Shown: piece by piece, positions 26,706-35,661 of the stretch | How the letters are laid out: every line of letters begins with the position of its first letter | Numbering within the stretch: position 1 is the first letter of the stretch | Source: Lutibacter sp. | GTDB taxonomy: Bacteria; Bacteroidota; Bacteroidia; Flavobacteriales; Flavobacteriaceae | Assembly: GCF_016342705.1 (NCBI RefSeq) | Contig: NZ_JAEINV010000022.1 | Span: 1-45,838, forward strand | Reading direction: 5' to 3' | DNA length: 45,838 nt | Translations under genes and position numbers: made by a program | The notes under the pieces: generated by a model | Database searches by the model: none | Seen by the model: the letters and a program-made list of their open reading frames with translations, nothing else | What the model was told of the DNA's origin: nothing

Positions 26706-27584
26706 TTATTTACTTTTTTTACTTCTAATCATGGATTCAAGCATATCCCACATTTCATCCGGAATTTCTTCTAACATATTAAATTCTCCAGCACCTTTAA
26801 GCCACTCACCGCCATCAATAGTAATAACTTCGCCATTTACATAGGCAGAATAATCACTTATTAAATATGCTGCTAAATTTGCCAATTCTTGATGTTCACC
26901 AAATCTGCCAACCGGAACTTTCTTTTTCATATCAAACTTTTCTTTTAAATTTCCAGGTAATAGCCGGTCCCAAGCTCCTTCAGTAGGAAATGGACCAGGA
27001 GCAATAGCATTTGATCGAATACCATATTTAGCCCACTCAACAGCTAAGGAGCGTGTCATGGCTAAAACGCCGGCTTTTGCGGTTGCAGAAGGAACAACAT
27101 ATGCGGAACCTGTCCAAGCATAAGTTGTAACAATATTCAGTATAGTAGCCTTTTGTTGTTTGGTGTCTATCCAATGTTTTCCAAAAGCAAGTGTGCAGTT
27201 TTTACTTCCTTTTAAAACAATATCAATAATTGTATCAAATGCATTTGCAGACAAACGTTCAGTTGGACTTATAAAATTACCTGCAGCGTTATTTAATAAA
27301 CCGTCTACCTTTCCAAATTCTTTAAGCGTTTCAGCAAGTAAATTTTCAACTTCACTATAATTTCTCACATCACATTGTACAGCTAAAACTTTTCCACCAG
27401 TTTTTTTTTCTAACTCAATTTTAGCCGTATTTAGTTTTTCTATGTTTCTTGAAGTTATAACAACATGAGCGCCTAATTCTAAAAAATAGGATGTCATAGA
27501 CTTTCCTAAACCACTGCCTCCGCCAGTTACAACAATAACTTTATTTTTTAAACTTCCTTCCTTTAACATTGGTTTATGATACAT
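26706..27584 (-). CDS. 2,4-dienoyl-CoA reductase-type SDR
   Basis: A 292-residue short-chain dehydrogenase. The NAD(P)-binding motif is TGGGSGLG (20-27) and NNAAGNFISPTERLS follows (98-112). The classic YxxxK is missing; instead Y155 and K170 are 15 residues apart, exactly as Tyr199 and Lys214 are in mitochondrial DECR1. The C-terminal GEFNMLEEIPDEMWDMLESM also follows the DECR1 pattern. It should reduce 2,4-dienoyl-CoA with NADPH, allowing oxidation of polyunsaturated fatty acids. It is a lone gene, with no other beta-oxidation gene in the window. My comparison with DECR1 is from memory. Confidence 0.88.
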   Translation of the reverse strand: MYHKPMLKEGSLKNKVIVVTGGGSGLGKSMTSYFLELGAHVVITSRNIEKLNTAKIELEKKTGGKVLAVQCDVRNYSEVENLLAETLKEFGKVDGLLNNAAGNFISPTERLSANAFDTIIDIVLKGSKNCTLAFGKHWIDTKQQKATILNIVTTYAWTGSAYVVPSATAKAGVLAMTRSLAVEWAKYGIRSNAIAPGPFPTEGAWDRLLPGNLKEKFDMKKKVPVGRFGEHQELANLAAYLISDYSAYVNGEVITIDGGEWLKGAGEFNMLEEIPDEMWDMLESMIRSKKSK

Positions 27585-27673
27585 ATTTTACTTATTTTTG
27601 CTTTTTATAAATGTAGGAAATATTTCTTTTTTTTTGATGAAAATAAATATTTTAATTTTTTTTTAAAATCTAT

Positions 27674-27703
27674 TTGCCAAAAACAAAACTAATTGTATAT
27701 TTG
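27674..27703 (+). promoter_or_regulatory. rpmH promoter
   Basis: TTG (27674-27676), part of TTTG, then a 19-base spacer, then TATATTTG (27696-27703). The leader is about 65 bases and holds a small possible hairpin, AGCA with TGCT. Confidence 0.65.
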
Positions 27704-27775
27704 CCCTCGCTTTTAGCAGGTGGATTTTGCTAAAACTTAACAACATAAGAAACACTATTTTTAAAGATATTTGTA

Positions 27776-27937
27776 ATGAGTAAAAGAACTTATCAGCCGT
27801 CAAAAAGAAAGAGAAGAAATAAACATGGTTTTAGAGAGCGTATGGCTTCTGCAACGGGTAGAAAAGTGTTAGCGAGAAGAAGAGCTAAAGGTAGAAAAAG
27901 AATAAGCGTTTCTTCAGACCCAAGACCAAAGAAATAA
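27776..27937 (+). CDS. rpmH: 50S ribosomal protein L34
   Basis: A 53-residue, strongly basic protein that starts [20 protein letters not shown] and contains [20 protein letters not shown], the unmistakable L34 sequence. The C-terminal tail ([10 protein letters not shown]) is longer than in E. coli L34 (46 residues), as is usual in Bacteroidetes. It is not next to dnaA, rnpA or the yidC gene, unlike the common bacterial order. A complete promoter and terminator make it a single-gene unit. Confidence 0.97.
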   Translation: MSKRTYQPSKRKRRNKHGFRERMASATGRKVLARRRAKGRKRISVSSDPRPKK

Positions 27938-27958
27938 TGAAACGATAGTTTTATATAT

Positions 27959-27987
27959 AAGGTGTTACTTTCAATTAGTAACACCTT
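27959..27987 (+). terminator. Intrinsic terminator of rpmH
   Basis: AAGGTGTTACT (27959-27969) and AGTAACACCTT (27977-27987) form an 11-bp stem with a 7-base loop, followed by a T-run that contains the last two stem bases (27986-27992). Confidence 0.92.
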
Positions 27988-28078
27988 TTTTTATGTTTTT
28001 TTGATAAGTTTTGAAAACTATATTTTTATAAAAAACGAATTTTATTGATATTTACACATTAATTTTTTATACTAACAA

Positions 28079-30931
28079 ATGCCAAAAAACACAAACATTA
28101 AATCAGTACTAATAATTGGGTCTGGTCCAATTATTATTGGCCAAGCATGTGAATTTGATTATTCTGGTTCTCAAGCTATTAGATCGTTAAAAGAAGAAGG
28201 AATTGAGGTTACTTTAATCAATTCTAATCCAGCAACTATTATGACGGATCCATCGTTGGCTGATAATGTTTATTTAAAACCATTAACAACAAAATCTATT
28301 ATTGAGATTTTAAAATTACATCCAAATATTGATGCTGTTTTACCTACTATGGGTGGGCAAACAGCTTTAAATTTATGTATTGAAGCAGATGATAAAGGAA
28401 TTTGGGAAGATTTTAATGTTGAATTAATTGGTGTTGATATTGATGCAATTAATATTACTGAAGACCGTGAAAAGTTTAGACAGTTAATGATTAAAATTGG
28501 TATTGGACAGGCGCCTTCTACAACTGCAAATTCATTTTTAAAAGGGAAAGAAATTGCTCAAGAATACGGGTATCCTTTAGTAATTAGACCCTCATTTACT
28601 TTAGGTGGTTTTGGAGCTTCAATAGTATATAAACAGGAAGATTTTGATGATGCTTTAAGCCGAGGTTTAGAAGCATCTCCAATACATGAGGTTATTATTG
28701 ATAAAGCCTTAATGGGTTGGAAAGAGTACGAATTAGAGTTGTTGAGAGATGAAAATGATAATGTTGTTATTATCTGTACTATAGAAAATATGGATCCGAT
28801 GGGAATTCATACAGGAGATTCAATTACTGTTGCGCCAGCAATGACTTTAAGTGATAGAACCTTCCAGAGAATGCGTGATATGGCCATTTTAATGATGCGT
28901 TCTATTGGTGATTTTGCTGGTGGTTGTAATGTGCAATTTGCAGTTAGTCCTGATGAAAAAGAGGATATTGTGGCAATTGAAATAAATCCACGTGTGTCAC
29001 GTTCATCGGCTTTGGCTTCAAAAGCAACGGGATATCCAATTGCCAAAATAGCTTCTAAATTAGCATTAGGTTATCATTTAGATGAGCTAAATAATCAAAT
29101 TACAAAAACTACTTCGGCATTATTTGAGCCAACGTTAGATTATGTAATTGTAAAAATACCACGTTGGAACTTTGATAAATTTGAAGGGGCTGACAGAACA
29201 TTAGGCTTACAAATGAAATCTGTTGGTGAAGTTATGGGAATCGGAAGATCTTTTCAAGAAGCATTGCATAAAGCAACACAATCTTTAGAGATCAAACGAA
29301 ATGGATTAGGAGCTGACGGTAAAGGAGAAAAAGATTATGATACAATTATTGAAAAACTAACCAACGCAAGTTGGGATCGAGTTTTTGTAATTTATGATGC
29401 AATTTCAATAGGTATTCCATTAAGTAGAATCCACGAAATTACAAAGATTGATATGTGGTTTTTAAAGCAATATGAAGAATTATTGTCTTTAGAAAGAGAA
29501 ATTTCAACCAATAAATTAGAAACTTTAACGTATGAATTATTGTTAGAAGCAAAACAAAAAGGTTTTGCAGACAGACAAATTGCACATATGTTAGATTGTT
29601 TTGAAAGCGAAGTTTACGCAAAGAGACAAGAGTTGGATATTAATAGAGTTTACAAATTAGTTGATACTTGTGCAGCAGAATTTAGTGCACAAACACCTTA
29701 CTACTATTCTACGTTTGAAAATAAAATGATCACTGCAGATAGAGGTAGTTATGCTGATAATGAAAGCATTGTAACTGATAAAAAGAAAATTGTAGTTTTA
29801 GGTTCTGGACCAAATAGAATTGGGCAAGGAATTGAGTTTGATTATTGTTGTGTTCACGGTGTTTTGGCGGCAAGAGAAGCCGGTTACGAAACAATTATGA
29901 TTAACTGTAATCCAGAAACTGTTTCAACAGATTTTGATACTGCAGATAAATTATATTTTGAACCTGTATTTTGGGAACATATTTATGATATTATTCAACA
30001 CGAAAAACCTGAAGGAGTTATTGTTCAGTTAGGTGGACAAACAGCCTTAAAGTTAGCTGAGAAATTAGATAAATGGGGTGTTAAAATAATTGGAACTAGC
30101 TTTGAAGCGTTAGATTTAGCGGAAGATAGAAAACGTTTTTCTGAATTATTAGTTGAGTTAGATATACCATTTCCACAATATGGTACTGCAACAACAGCCG
30201 ATGAAGCTGCTGCAATTGCTGATAATTTAGATTTTCCAATTTTAGTGCGTCCTTCTTATGTATTAGGTGGGCAAGGAATGAAAATTGTGATTAATAAAGA
30301 AGAACTAGAAAAACATGTGGTTGCGTTACTAAGAAGCATACCAAACAATATGTTGTTGTTAGATCATTATTTAGATGGTGCAATTGAAGCAGAAGCGGAT
30401 GCAATTTGCGATGGAGAAGATGTATACATTATTGGAATAATGGAACATATTGAGCCTTGTGGTGTGCATTCTGGAGATTCAAATGCAACGTTACCTCCTT
30501 TTAATTTAGGTGAATTTGTAATGCAACAAATTAAAGATCATACTAAAAAAATAGCATTGGCTTTAAAAACGGTTGGATTGATAAATATACAATTCGCAAT
30601 TAAAGATGATACGGTTTATATTATTGAAGCAAATCCAAGAGCATCACGTACAGTGCCTTTTATTGCAAAGGCATACAAAGAACCTTATGTTAATTACGCT
30701 ACCAAAGTTATGTTGGGTGTAAATAAAGTGAAAGATTTCACTTTTAATCCACAATTGGAAGGTTTCGCCATTAAACAACCAGTATTTTCATTTAATAAGT
30801 TTCCTAATGTTGATAAAAAATTAGGACCAGAAATGAAATCGACAGGAGAGAGTATTTTATTTATTGATAGTTTAAAAGACGATCAGTTTTATGAATTATA
30901 CTCAAGAAGAAAAATGTATTTAAATAAATAG
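28079..30931 (+). CDS. carB: Carbamoyl-phosphate synthase large subunit, short form
   Basis: A 950-residue CarB that makes carbamoyl phosphate for pyrimidines and arginine. It has the two homologous ATP-grasp halves: the first starts SVLIIGSGPIIIGQACEFDY (about 9-28), the second KIVVLGSGPNRIGQGIEFDY (about 569-588). E. coli CarB is 1073 residues; here the chain stops after the second synthetase half, so the C-terminal MGS-like allosteric domain that binds UMP and ornithine is absent. This short form is usual in flavobacteria. carA is not adjacent. Confidence 0.95.
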   Translation: MPKNTNIKSVLIIGSGPIIIGQACEFDYSGSQAIRSLKEEGIEVTLINSNPATIMTDPSLADNVYLKPLTTKSIIEILKLHPNIDAVLPTMGGQTALNLCIEADDKGIWEDFNVELIGVDIDAINITEDREKFRQLMIKIGIGQAPSTTANSFLKGKEIAQEYGYPLVIRPSFTLGGFGASIVYKQEDFDDALSRGLEASPIHEVIIDKALMGWKEYELELLRDENDNVVIICTIENMDPMGIHTGDSITVAPAMTLSDRTFQRMRDMAILMMRSIGDFAGGCNVQFAVSPDEKEDIVAIEINPRVSRSSALASKATGYPIAKIASKLALGYHLDELNNQITKTTSALFEPTLDYVIVKIPRWNFDKFEGADRTLGLQMKSVGEVMGIGRSFQEALHKATQSLEIKRNGLGADGKGEKDYDTIIEKLTNASWDRVFVIYDAISIGIPLSRIHEITKIDMWFLKQYEELLSLEREISTNKLETLTYELLLEAKQKGFADRQIAHMLDCFESEVYAKRQELDINRVYKLVDTCAAEFSAQTPYYYSTFENKMITADRGSYADNESIVTDKKKIVVLGSGPNRIGQGIEFDYCCVHGVLAAREAGYETIMINCNPETVSTDFDTADKLYFEPVFWEHIYDIIQHEKPEGVIVQLGGQTALKLAEKLDKWGVKIIGTSFEALDLAEDRKRFSELLVELDIPFPQYGTATTADEAAAIADNLDFPILVRPSYVLGGQGMKIVINKEELEKHVVALLRSIPNNMLLLDHYLDGAIEAEADAICDGEDVYIIGIMEHIEPCGVHSGDSNATLPPFNLGEFVMQQIKDHTKKIALALKTVGLINIQFAIKDDTVYIIEANPRASRTVPFIAKAYKEPYVNYATKVMLGVNKVKDFTFNPQLEGFAIKQPVFSFNKFPNVDKKLGPEMKSTGESILFIDSLKDDQFYELYSRRKMYLNK

Positions 30932-30950
30932 TAAAATTTTATTAATTTGA

Positions 30951-30975
30951 AAAGCTCCTTAAGGAGCTTTTTTTT
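30951..30975 (+). terminator. Intrinsic terminator of carB
   Basis: AAAGCTCCTT and AAGGAGCTTT form a perfect 20-base palindrome (30951-30970), followed by more T. The loop must open from the central bases. Confidence 0.85.
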
Positions 30976-31078
30976 GTTTTAATTTTTTAAATTATATGAG
31001 TTTTTTATATTTTTTACAAATAATATAAATCAACTTTATTTTTTGTATTTTCATACATTAAATTTAATATTAAGAATT

Positions 31079-32275
31079 ATGGCAAATAAAATTAGAGGAA
31101 CAATTGCTATATTAACGGGTGGTGGCGATGTGCCAGGTTTAAATCCGGCAATTAGAGCAATAACAATTAGAGCAATTAGAGAAGGGTTTCGGGTAATTGG
31201 TTTACGAAGAGGTTGGGCTGGAATTGTTGAAATGATTCAAGACCCAAAAGTTGATAATAGTAATAATTATGTTGAACTTACTCAAATAATTGTGAATAAA
31301 ACAGGAAGAACAGGTGGTACTTTTTTACATAGTTCAAGAACAAGACCTAGCCATCTTCCAAAAAATAGTGTTCCTGATCATTTAAAAGATGAGTACATTA
31401 ATGATGTAAATGATGTAACCAAAACGGTCTTAAGTAATTTAAATTATTTAGGAGTAGATTATTTAATTCCTATTGGTGGAGATGATACTTTAAGTTATGC
31501 TGTTCGGTTGTATCAAGAAGGTGTTAAGGTTGTTGCCATACCTAAAACTATGGATAATGATGTTCCTGGTACGGATTATTGTATAGGTTTTAGTACTTGT
31601 ATTACAAGAACAATAAATATGACCAATACACTTAGAACTTCAGCAGGTTCACATGAACGTTTTTTGGTTATGGAAGTTTTTGGTAGATATGCTGGCTTTA
31701 CTGCAATGTTGCCAACAATGGCAGGCTCTGCCAATAGATGTGTTATCCCTGAATATAAGTTTAACATGGATAGTTTAGCTGAATTATTAGTGGCAGATAG
31801 ATATGATAATCCTAGTAAATATTCTGTTGTATTAGTATCTGAGGGAGCAATGTTTGAAGGGGGTGAAATGGTTTTTAAAGATGGAGCTAAAGATCAATTT
31901 GGTCATGCTAAATTAGGTGGGATTGGAGAGTTGGTTTCTCAACGTTTAAAGGAAGCATCACCTAAATATAATAATGGAAAAGTGATAAACGTTATCAATC
32001 AAAAATTAGGATATTTAGTTAGAGGTGGTGATCCTGATGCTATTGATTCTATTGTGCCAATGGCCTATGGTAATTTAGCCTTAGATTTAATTTTAAAAGG
32101 AATCCACGGAAGGTTGGTTGTTTTAAAAAATGGACGTTATGATAATGTTCCAATTGATGTGGTTACTGGTAAATCTAAAGTTGTTAATATTCAAAAATTT
32201 TACAATACTGATAGATTATGTCCAAATTATAATAGTTTTGAAATGAATCCATTGTTTATAATGACTAGTGAATAA
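31079..32275 (+). CDS. 6-phosphofructokinase, PPi-type signature (second copy)
   Basis: A 398-residue PfkA-family enzyme if translation begins at the ATG at 31079. An upstream in-frame TTG at 31043 would add 12 hydrophobic residues that do not fit the fold, so I reject it. The protein opens MANKIRGTIAILTGGGDVPG. The donor motif is GGDD (133-136) and the catalytic motif PKTMDND (155-161); both Asp and Lys point to pyrophosphate rather than ATP. MEVFGRYAGF (about 199-208) is the substrate loop. It is a distinct paralogue of the enzyme at 219-1436, closer to the long ATP/PPi-type group, and is a single-gene unit between two terminators. Probably the housekeeping glycolytic copy. Confidence 0.9.
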   Translation: MANKIRGTIAILTGGGDVPGLNPAIRAITIRAIREGFRVIGLRRGWAGIVEMIQDPKVDNSNNYVELTQIIVNKTGRTGGTFLHSSRTRPSHLPKNSVPDHLKDEYINDVNDVTKTVLSNLNYLGVDYLIPIGGDDTLSYAVRLYQEGVKVVAIPKTMDNDVPGTDYCIGFSTCITRTINMTNTLRTSAGSHERFLVMEVFGRYAGFTAMLPTMAGSANRCVIPEYKFNMDSLAELLVADRYDNPSKYSVVLVSEGAMFEGGEMVFKDGAKDQFGHAKLGGIGELVSQRLKEASPKYNNGKVINVINQKLGYLVRGGDPDAIDSIVPMAYGNLALDLILKGIHGRLVVLKNGRYDNVPIDVVTGKSKVVNIQKFYNTDRLCPNYNSFEMNPLFIMTSE

Positions 32276-32289
32276 TTTATGTACTTCAT

Positions 32290-32328
32290 TTAATTAAAAA
32301 AGCTCCTTTTTGGGGCTTTTTTAATTAA
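32290..32328 (+). terminator. Intrinsic terminator of the second phosphofructokinase gene
   Basis: Positions 32290-32306 pair with 32312-32328: an AT-rich outer stem around an AAGCTCC/GGGGCTT core with one G-T pair and a 5-base loop, then a T-rich tail. It overlaps the -33 region of the next gene's promoter. Confidence 0.85.
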
Positions 32329-32346
32329 ATTGCTATATTTGTTTAA
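32309..32346 (+). promoter_or_regulatory. Promoter and possible operator of the CarH-like regulator
   Basis: TTTG (32309-32312), a 21-base spacer and TATATTTG (32334-32341) give a Bacteroidetes promoter. TTTGTTTAA (32338-32346) overlaps its -7 element and recurs twice in the crtI promoter, so it is a candidate binding site for the regulator itself. Confidence 0.5.
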
Positions 32347-32362
32347 TTAAAAAAATAATATC

Positions 32363-33265
32363 TTGAACAATATTAAAACAGAATTCACAATAAAAGATCT
32401 AGAAAATTTTTCTGGAATAAAAGCACATACTATCAGAATTTGGGAGAAGCGATATAATTTGTTTGAACCCCAAAGAACAGATTCTAACATTAGATATTAT
32501 AATATTGATAACTTAAAAAAGTTATTAAATGTAACGCTTTTATACAATAATGGTGTGAAAATTTCTAAAATTGCTGATCTTTCTAAAAGTAAAATGGAGA
32601 TTAAGGTAAAAGAAATAGTGTTTAAAGAGGGTTTTGAAAGCAGTGCTTTAAATTCATTTAAATTAGCCATGTTAAATTTTGATGAGCCTTTATTTAATCA
32701 AACTTATAATAGTTTAATTTCACACAGTTCTTTTAGAACTATTTTCACAAAAATATTTTTACCATTTTTAAGTGAAATAGGAGTCTTATGGATGGTAAAT
32801 TCAATTACACCTGCCCATGAACACTTTATTACTAATTTAATTAAGCAAAAATTATATTTAAATATTGAAAAACTTCAATTGTTAAATATGAATGCCAGCA
32901 CAGAGAAATATGTATTGTTTCTACCCTTAAATGAAATTCATGAACTGGGCTTATTGTATTTGCATTTTGAGTTGTTGTTTCAAGGAAAACACTCTATTTA
33001 TTTAGGGCAAAGTGTTCCAATTGAAAATTTAAATGATCTTCAAAATATTTATAAAGACGTTTGTTTTGTGACGCATTTAACTGTAGAGCCAAGTAAAACT
33101 ACTACGGAAGATTATTTAGATGAAGTTTACAATAAAGTATTAAAAAATACAACGAATAAATTGTTGGTTACGGGGTTTAAATTGCAGCAAATACAAGAGA
33201 ATTATAAAGTTCCAACACAGATAGCATTGTTTACTTCACCTTTAGAATTGTTAAATATTCTGTAA
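32363..33265 (+). CDS. CarH/LitR-like MerR regulator with cobalamin-binding domain
   Basis: A 300-residue regulator. The N-terminal MerR DNA-binding domain is about 6-75, with FTIKDLENFSGIKAHTIRIW (8-27) and RYYN. The helical-bundle part holds W143 followed by nine residues and then E153-H154, the W-x9-EH motif that caps adenosylcobalamin in CarH. The Rossmann part carries E191-x-H193-x-x-G196, matching the ExHxxG motif with the lower cobalt-ligand histidine. In known CarH proteins the dark B12 tetramer represses carotenoid genes and light breaks it. The gene lies 56 bases before crtI. The start is TTG, 22 bases after the -7 element; no better ATG exists. Light sensing is inferred from motifs and context. 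Confidence 0.87.
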   Translation: MNNIKTEFTIKDLENFSGIKAHTIRIWEKRYNLFEPQRTDSNIRYYNIDNLKKLLNVTLLYNNGVKISKIADLSKSKMEIKVKEIVFKEGFESSALNSFKLAMLNFDEPLFNQTYNSLISHSSFRTIFTKIFLPFLSEIGVLWMVNSITPAHEHFITNLIKQKLYLNIEKLQLLNMNASTEKYVLFLPLNEIHELGLLYLHFELLFQGKHSIYLGQSVPIENLNDLQNIYKDVCFVTHLTVEPSKTTTEDYLDEVYNKVLKNTTNKLLVTGFKLQQIQENYKVPTQIALFTSPLELLNIL

Positions 33266-33280
33266 TTTTTTTTATAAAAT

Positions 33281-33320
33281 TTTGTTTTGTTTAATCTTTT
33301 TGTATATTTGTTAAACAAAA
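33281..33320 (+). promoter_or_regulatory. crt operon promoter with inverted-repeat operator candidate
   Basis: TTTG (33281-33284), an 18-base spacer and TATATTTG (33303-33310) predict a start site a few bases before the crtI ATG, so the message is nearly leaderless. TTTTGTTTAA (33285-33294) and TTAAACAAAA (33311-33320) form a perfect 10-bp inverted repeat with a 16-base gap that straddles the -7 element, as a repressor site would. Confidence 0.6.
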
Positions 33321-33321
33321 T

Positions 33322-34782
33322 ATGAGAAATATAATTATAATAGGGTCAGGATTTTCATCACTTTCAGCTTCGTGTTACTTAGCTCAAAAGGGATTTAACG
33401 TTACTATACTTGAGAAAAATGCAAGTGTGGGAGGAAGAGCACGCGTTTTAGAACAAGATGGTTTTAAATTTGATATTGGTCCAACTTGGTATTGGATGCC
33501 AGATGTTTTTGAGAAATTTTTTAATGATTTTAATAAAAAACCATCAGATTATTACAATTTAAAAAAATTGGCGCCAGCATATCAGGTGTATTTTGATATA
33601 CTTGAATCTTTAACAATTTCAGATAATATAGAAGAAATATATACTATTTTTGAAAACGAAGAAAAAGGAAGTTCAAAATACTTGAAGAAGTTTTTAAAAG
33701 CAGCAAAATTCAATTATGAAATTGCTGTAAATAATATGGTATATAAACCTGGAAATTCTATCACAGAATTAATCACTTTTGATACCATAAAAAATGTAAA
33801 TCAGTTTTTTAAAAGTATCAGTACAGAAGTTAGAGCTAATATTAAAAGTAAAAAGTTAATTCAAATATTAGAATTTCCTGTATTGTTTTTAGGCGCAAAA
33901 CCATCAAATACTCCAAGTTTTTACAGTTTTATGAATTATGCCGATTTTGGCTTAGGAACTTGGCATCCAGAAGGTGGAATGTTTGAAGTTGTTAAAGCAT
34001 TTGTTTCATTGGCCACCGAATTAGGCGTTACTGTTAAAACAAATCAGAATGTTCAAAAAATTGAAGTGGAATCTGGAAAAACTATTGGTGTAACTGTTGA
34101 TGGCTTGTTTATGCCTGCAGATATTGTTGTGAGCGGTGCAGATTATCACCATTCAGAAACGTTGTTAGATAAAAAATATAGAATGTACTCTGAAAAATAT
34201 TGGAGTAAAAAAACATTCGCACCTTCATCCTTATTATTTTATGTAGGTTTTGATAAAAAATTAGAAAATGTTGCACATCATACGTTATTTTTTGATACGA
34301 ATTTTGATGTACACGCAGTAGATATTTACGATACGCCTCAATGGCCAAAAGAGCCGCTTTTTTATGCAAGTTTCCCAAGTATAACCGATAATAGTTTTGC
34401 CCCTATTAATAAAGAAGCGGCTACTTTTTTAATTCCAATTGCTCCGGGTATTGAAGATACTCTAAAAATTAGAGAACATTATTTTAATGTAATTATAGAG
34501 CGATTAGAAAAATTAACAAATCAAAAAGTATCAGACAGTATTTTATTTAAAAGATCGTATTGTGTAAATGACTTTATAGAAGACTATAATTCATATAAAG
34601 GAAATGCCTACGGGTTGGCAAATACTTTAACACAAACAGCTTTTTTACGACCAAAAATTATCAGTAAAAAAGTACAGAATTTATTTTTTACAGGTCAATT
34701 AACAGTGCCAGGACCAGGCGTTCCGCCATCAATAATTTCGGGTAAAATTGTGTCGGAAATGGTATTAAAAAATGCTATTTAA
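33322..34782 (+). CDS. crtI: Phytoene desaturase
   Basis: A 486-residue FAD-dependent desaturase that converts phytoene to lycopene. The N-terminal dinucleotide fold is IIGSGFSSLSASCYLAQKGF (6-25), followed by VGGRARV and DIGPTWYWMP (about 51-60). The C-terminal motif LFFTGQLTVPGPGVPPSIIS (about 455-474) is the CrtI-type signature. First gene of the carotenoid operon. Confidence 0.95.
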   Translation: MRNIIIIGSGFSSLSASCYLAQKGFNVTILEKNASVGGRARVLEQDGFKFDIGPTWYWMPDVFEKFFNDFNKKPSDYYNLKKLAPAYQVYFDILESLTISDNIEEIYTIFENEEKGSSKYLKKFLKAAKFNYEIAVNNMVYKPGNSITELITFDTIKNVNQFFKSISTEVRANIKSKKLIQILEFPVLFLGAKPSNTPSFYSFMNYADFGLGTWHPEGGMFEVVKAFVSLATELGVTVKTNQNVQKIEVESGKTIGVTVDGLFMPADIVVSGADYHHSETLLDKKYRMYSEKYWSKKTFAPSSLLFYVGFDKKLENVAHHTLFFDTNFDVHAVDIYDTPQWPKEPLFYASFPSITDNSFAPINKEAATFLIPIAPGIEDTLKIREHYFNVIIERLEKLTNQKVSDSILFKRSYCVNDFIEDYNSYKGNAYGLANTLTQTAFLRPKIISKKVQNLFFTGQLTVPGPGVPPSIISGKIVSEMVLKNAI

Positions 34783-34816
34783 ATTTACAACTACTAACTA
34801 AAAAAAAATAAAGATT

Positions 34817-35656
34817 ATGAAGCAATTATTTGATGATACTTCATTTGTTTGTTGCAAAATTGTTACAAAAAAATACAGTACTTCTTTTTCTTTGGCCGTT
34901 AAAATGTTATCGCCAAAAATTAGAGAAGATATTTATAGTATTTATGCTTTTGTGAGGTTTGCTGATGAAATTGTGGATTCTTTTCATGGCTATGATAAAA
35001 ATAAACTAATCAATCAGTTTGAAGCTGATTATTATGCAGCAATGGAAGCTGGTATTAGCTTAAATCCAATTTTAAATAGTTTTCAAAAAACAGTTAAAAA
35101 AAACAATATTACCGATGATTTGGTACAAGCTTTTTTAACAAGTATGAAACTTGATTTAAATAAAACTGAATATCAAACAACTGCGGAATGTAATAATTAC
35201 ATTTATGGATCTGCAGATGTGGTTGGATTAATGTGTTTAAAAGTATTTGTAAATGGTGATGATGAAAAATATGAAAGTTTAAAAGAACCTGCTATGAAAT
35301 TTGGTTCGGCATTTCAAAAAGTGAATTTTTTAAGAGATTTAAAAGATGATTATGAAATTTTAAATCGTTCTTATTTTCCAGGAGTAAATTTTGAATCATT
35401 AGATTTAAATGCTAAGCAATCCATTATTAATGAAATTGAAGAAGATTTTTCTGAAGCTTATAAAGGCATAAAATTATTGCCAATTGAAGCAAAGTTTGGA
35501 GTGTACACAGCTTTTATTTATTATAAAAGGTTGTTGTCAAAATTAAAAAGTACGCCATCTGAGAAAATTTTAACCACAAGAATTAGAGTTTCTAATCCAA
35601 TGAAAATAAGTTTGTTAGCGCGTTCATTTTTGGTGTTTAAGTTAAATTTACTATAG
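34817..35656 (+). CDS. crtB: Phytoene synthase
   Basis: A 279-residue enzyme that joins two geranylgeranyl diphosphates into phytoene. The first aspartate-rich motif is DEIVD (50-54) in YAFVRFADEIVDSFHG, and the second is DLKDD (174-178) in NFLRDLKDDYE; both bind Mg-diphosphate. Length is normal. It is 34 bases after crtI and 5 bases before the next gene, firmly inside the operon. Confidence 0.95.
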   Translation: MKQLFDDTSFVCCKIVTKKYSTSFSLAVKMLSPKIREDIYSIYAFVRFADEIVDSFHGYDKNKLINQFEADYYAAMEAGISLNPILNSFQKTVKKNNITDDLVQAFLTSMKLDLNKTEYQTTAECNNYIYGSADVVGLMCLKVFVNGDDEKYESLKEPAMKFGSAFQKVNFLRDLKDDYEILNRSYFPGVNFESLDLNAKQSIINEIEEDFSEAYKGIKLLPIEAKFGVYTAFIYYKRLLSKLKSTPSEKILTTRIRVSNPMKISLLARSFLVFKLNLL

Positions 35657-35661
35657 AGTTT

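Noticed and set aside
27793..27984. Minus-strand ORF of 63 codons
   Set aside because: It is the antisense shadow of rpmH, whose L34 sequence is unmistakable.
31043..31078. TTG start that would lengthen the second phosphofructokinase by 12 residues
   Set aside because: The added residues are hydrophobic and unlike the family; the ATG at 31079 gives the normal start just before the glycine-rich loop.
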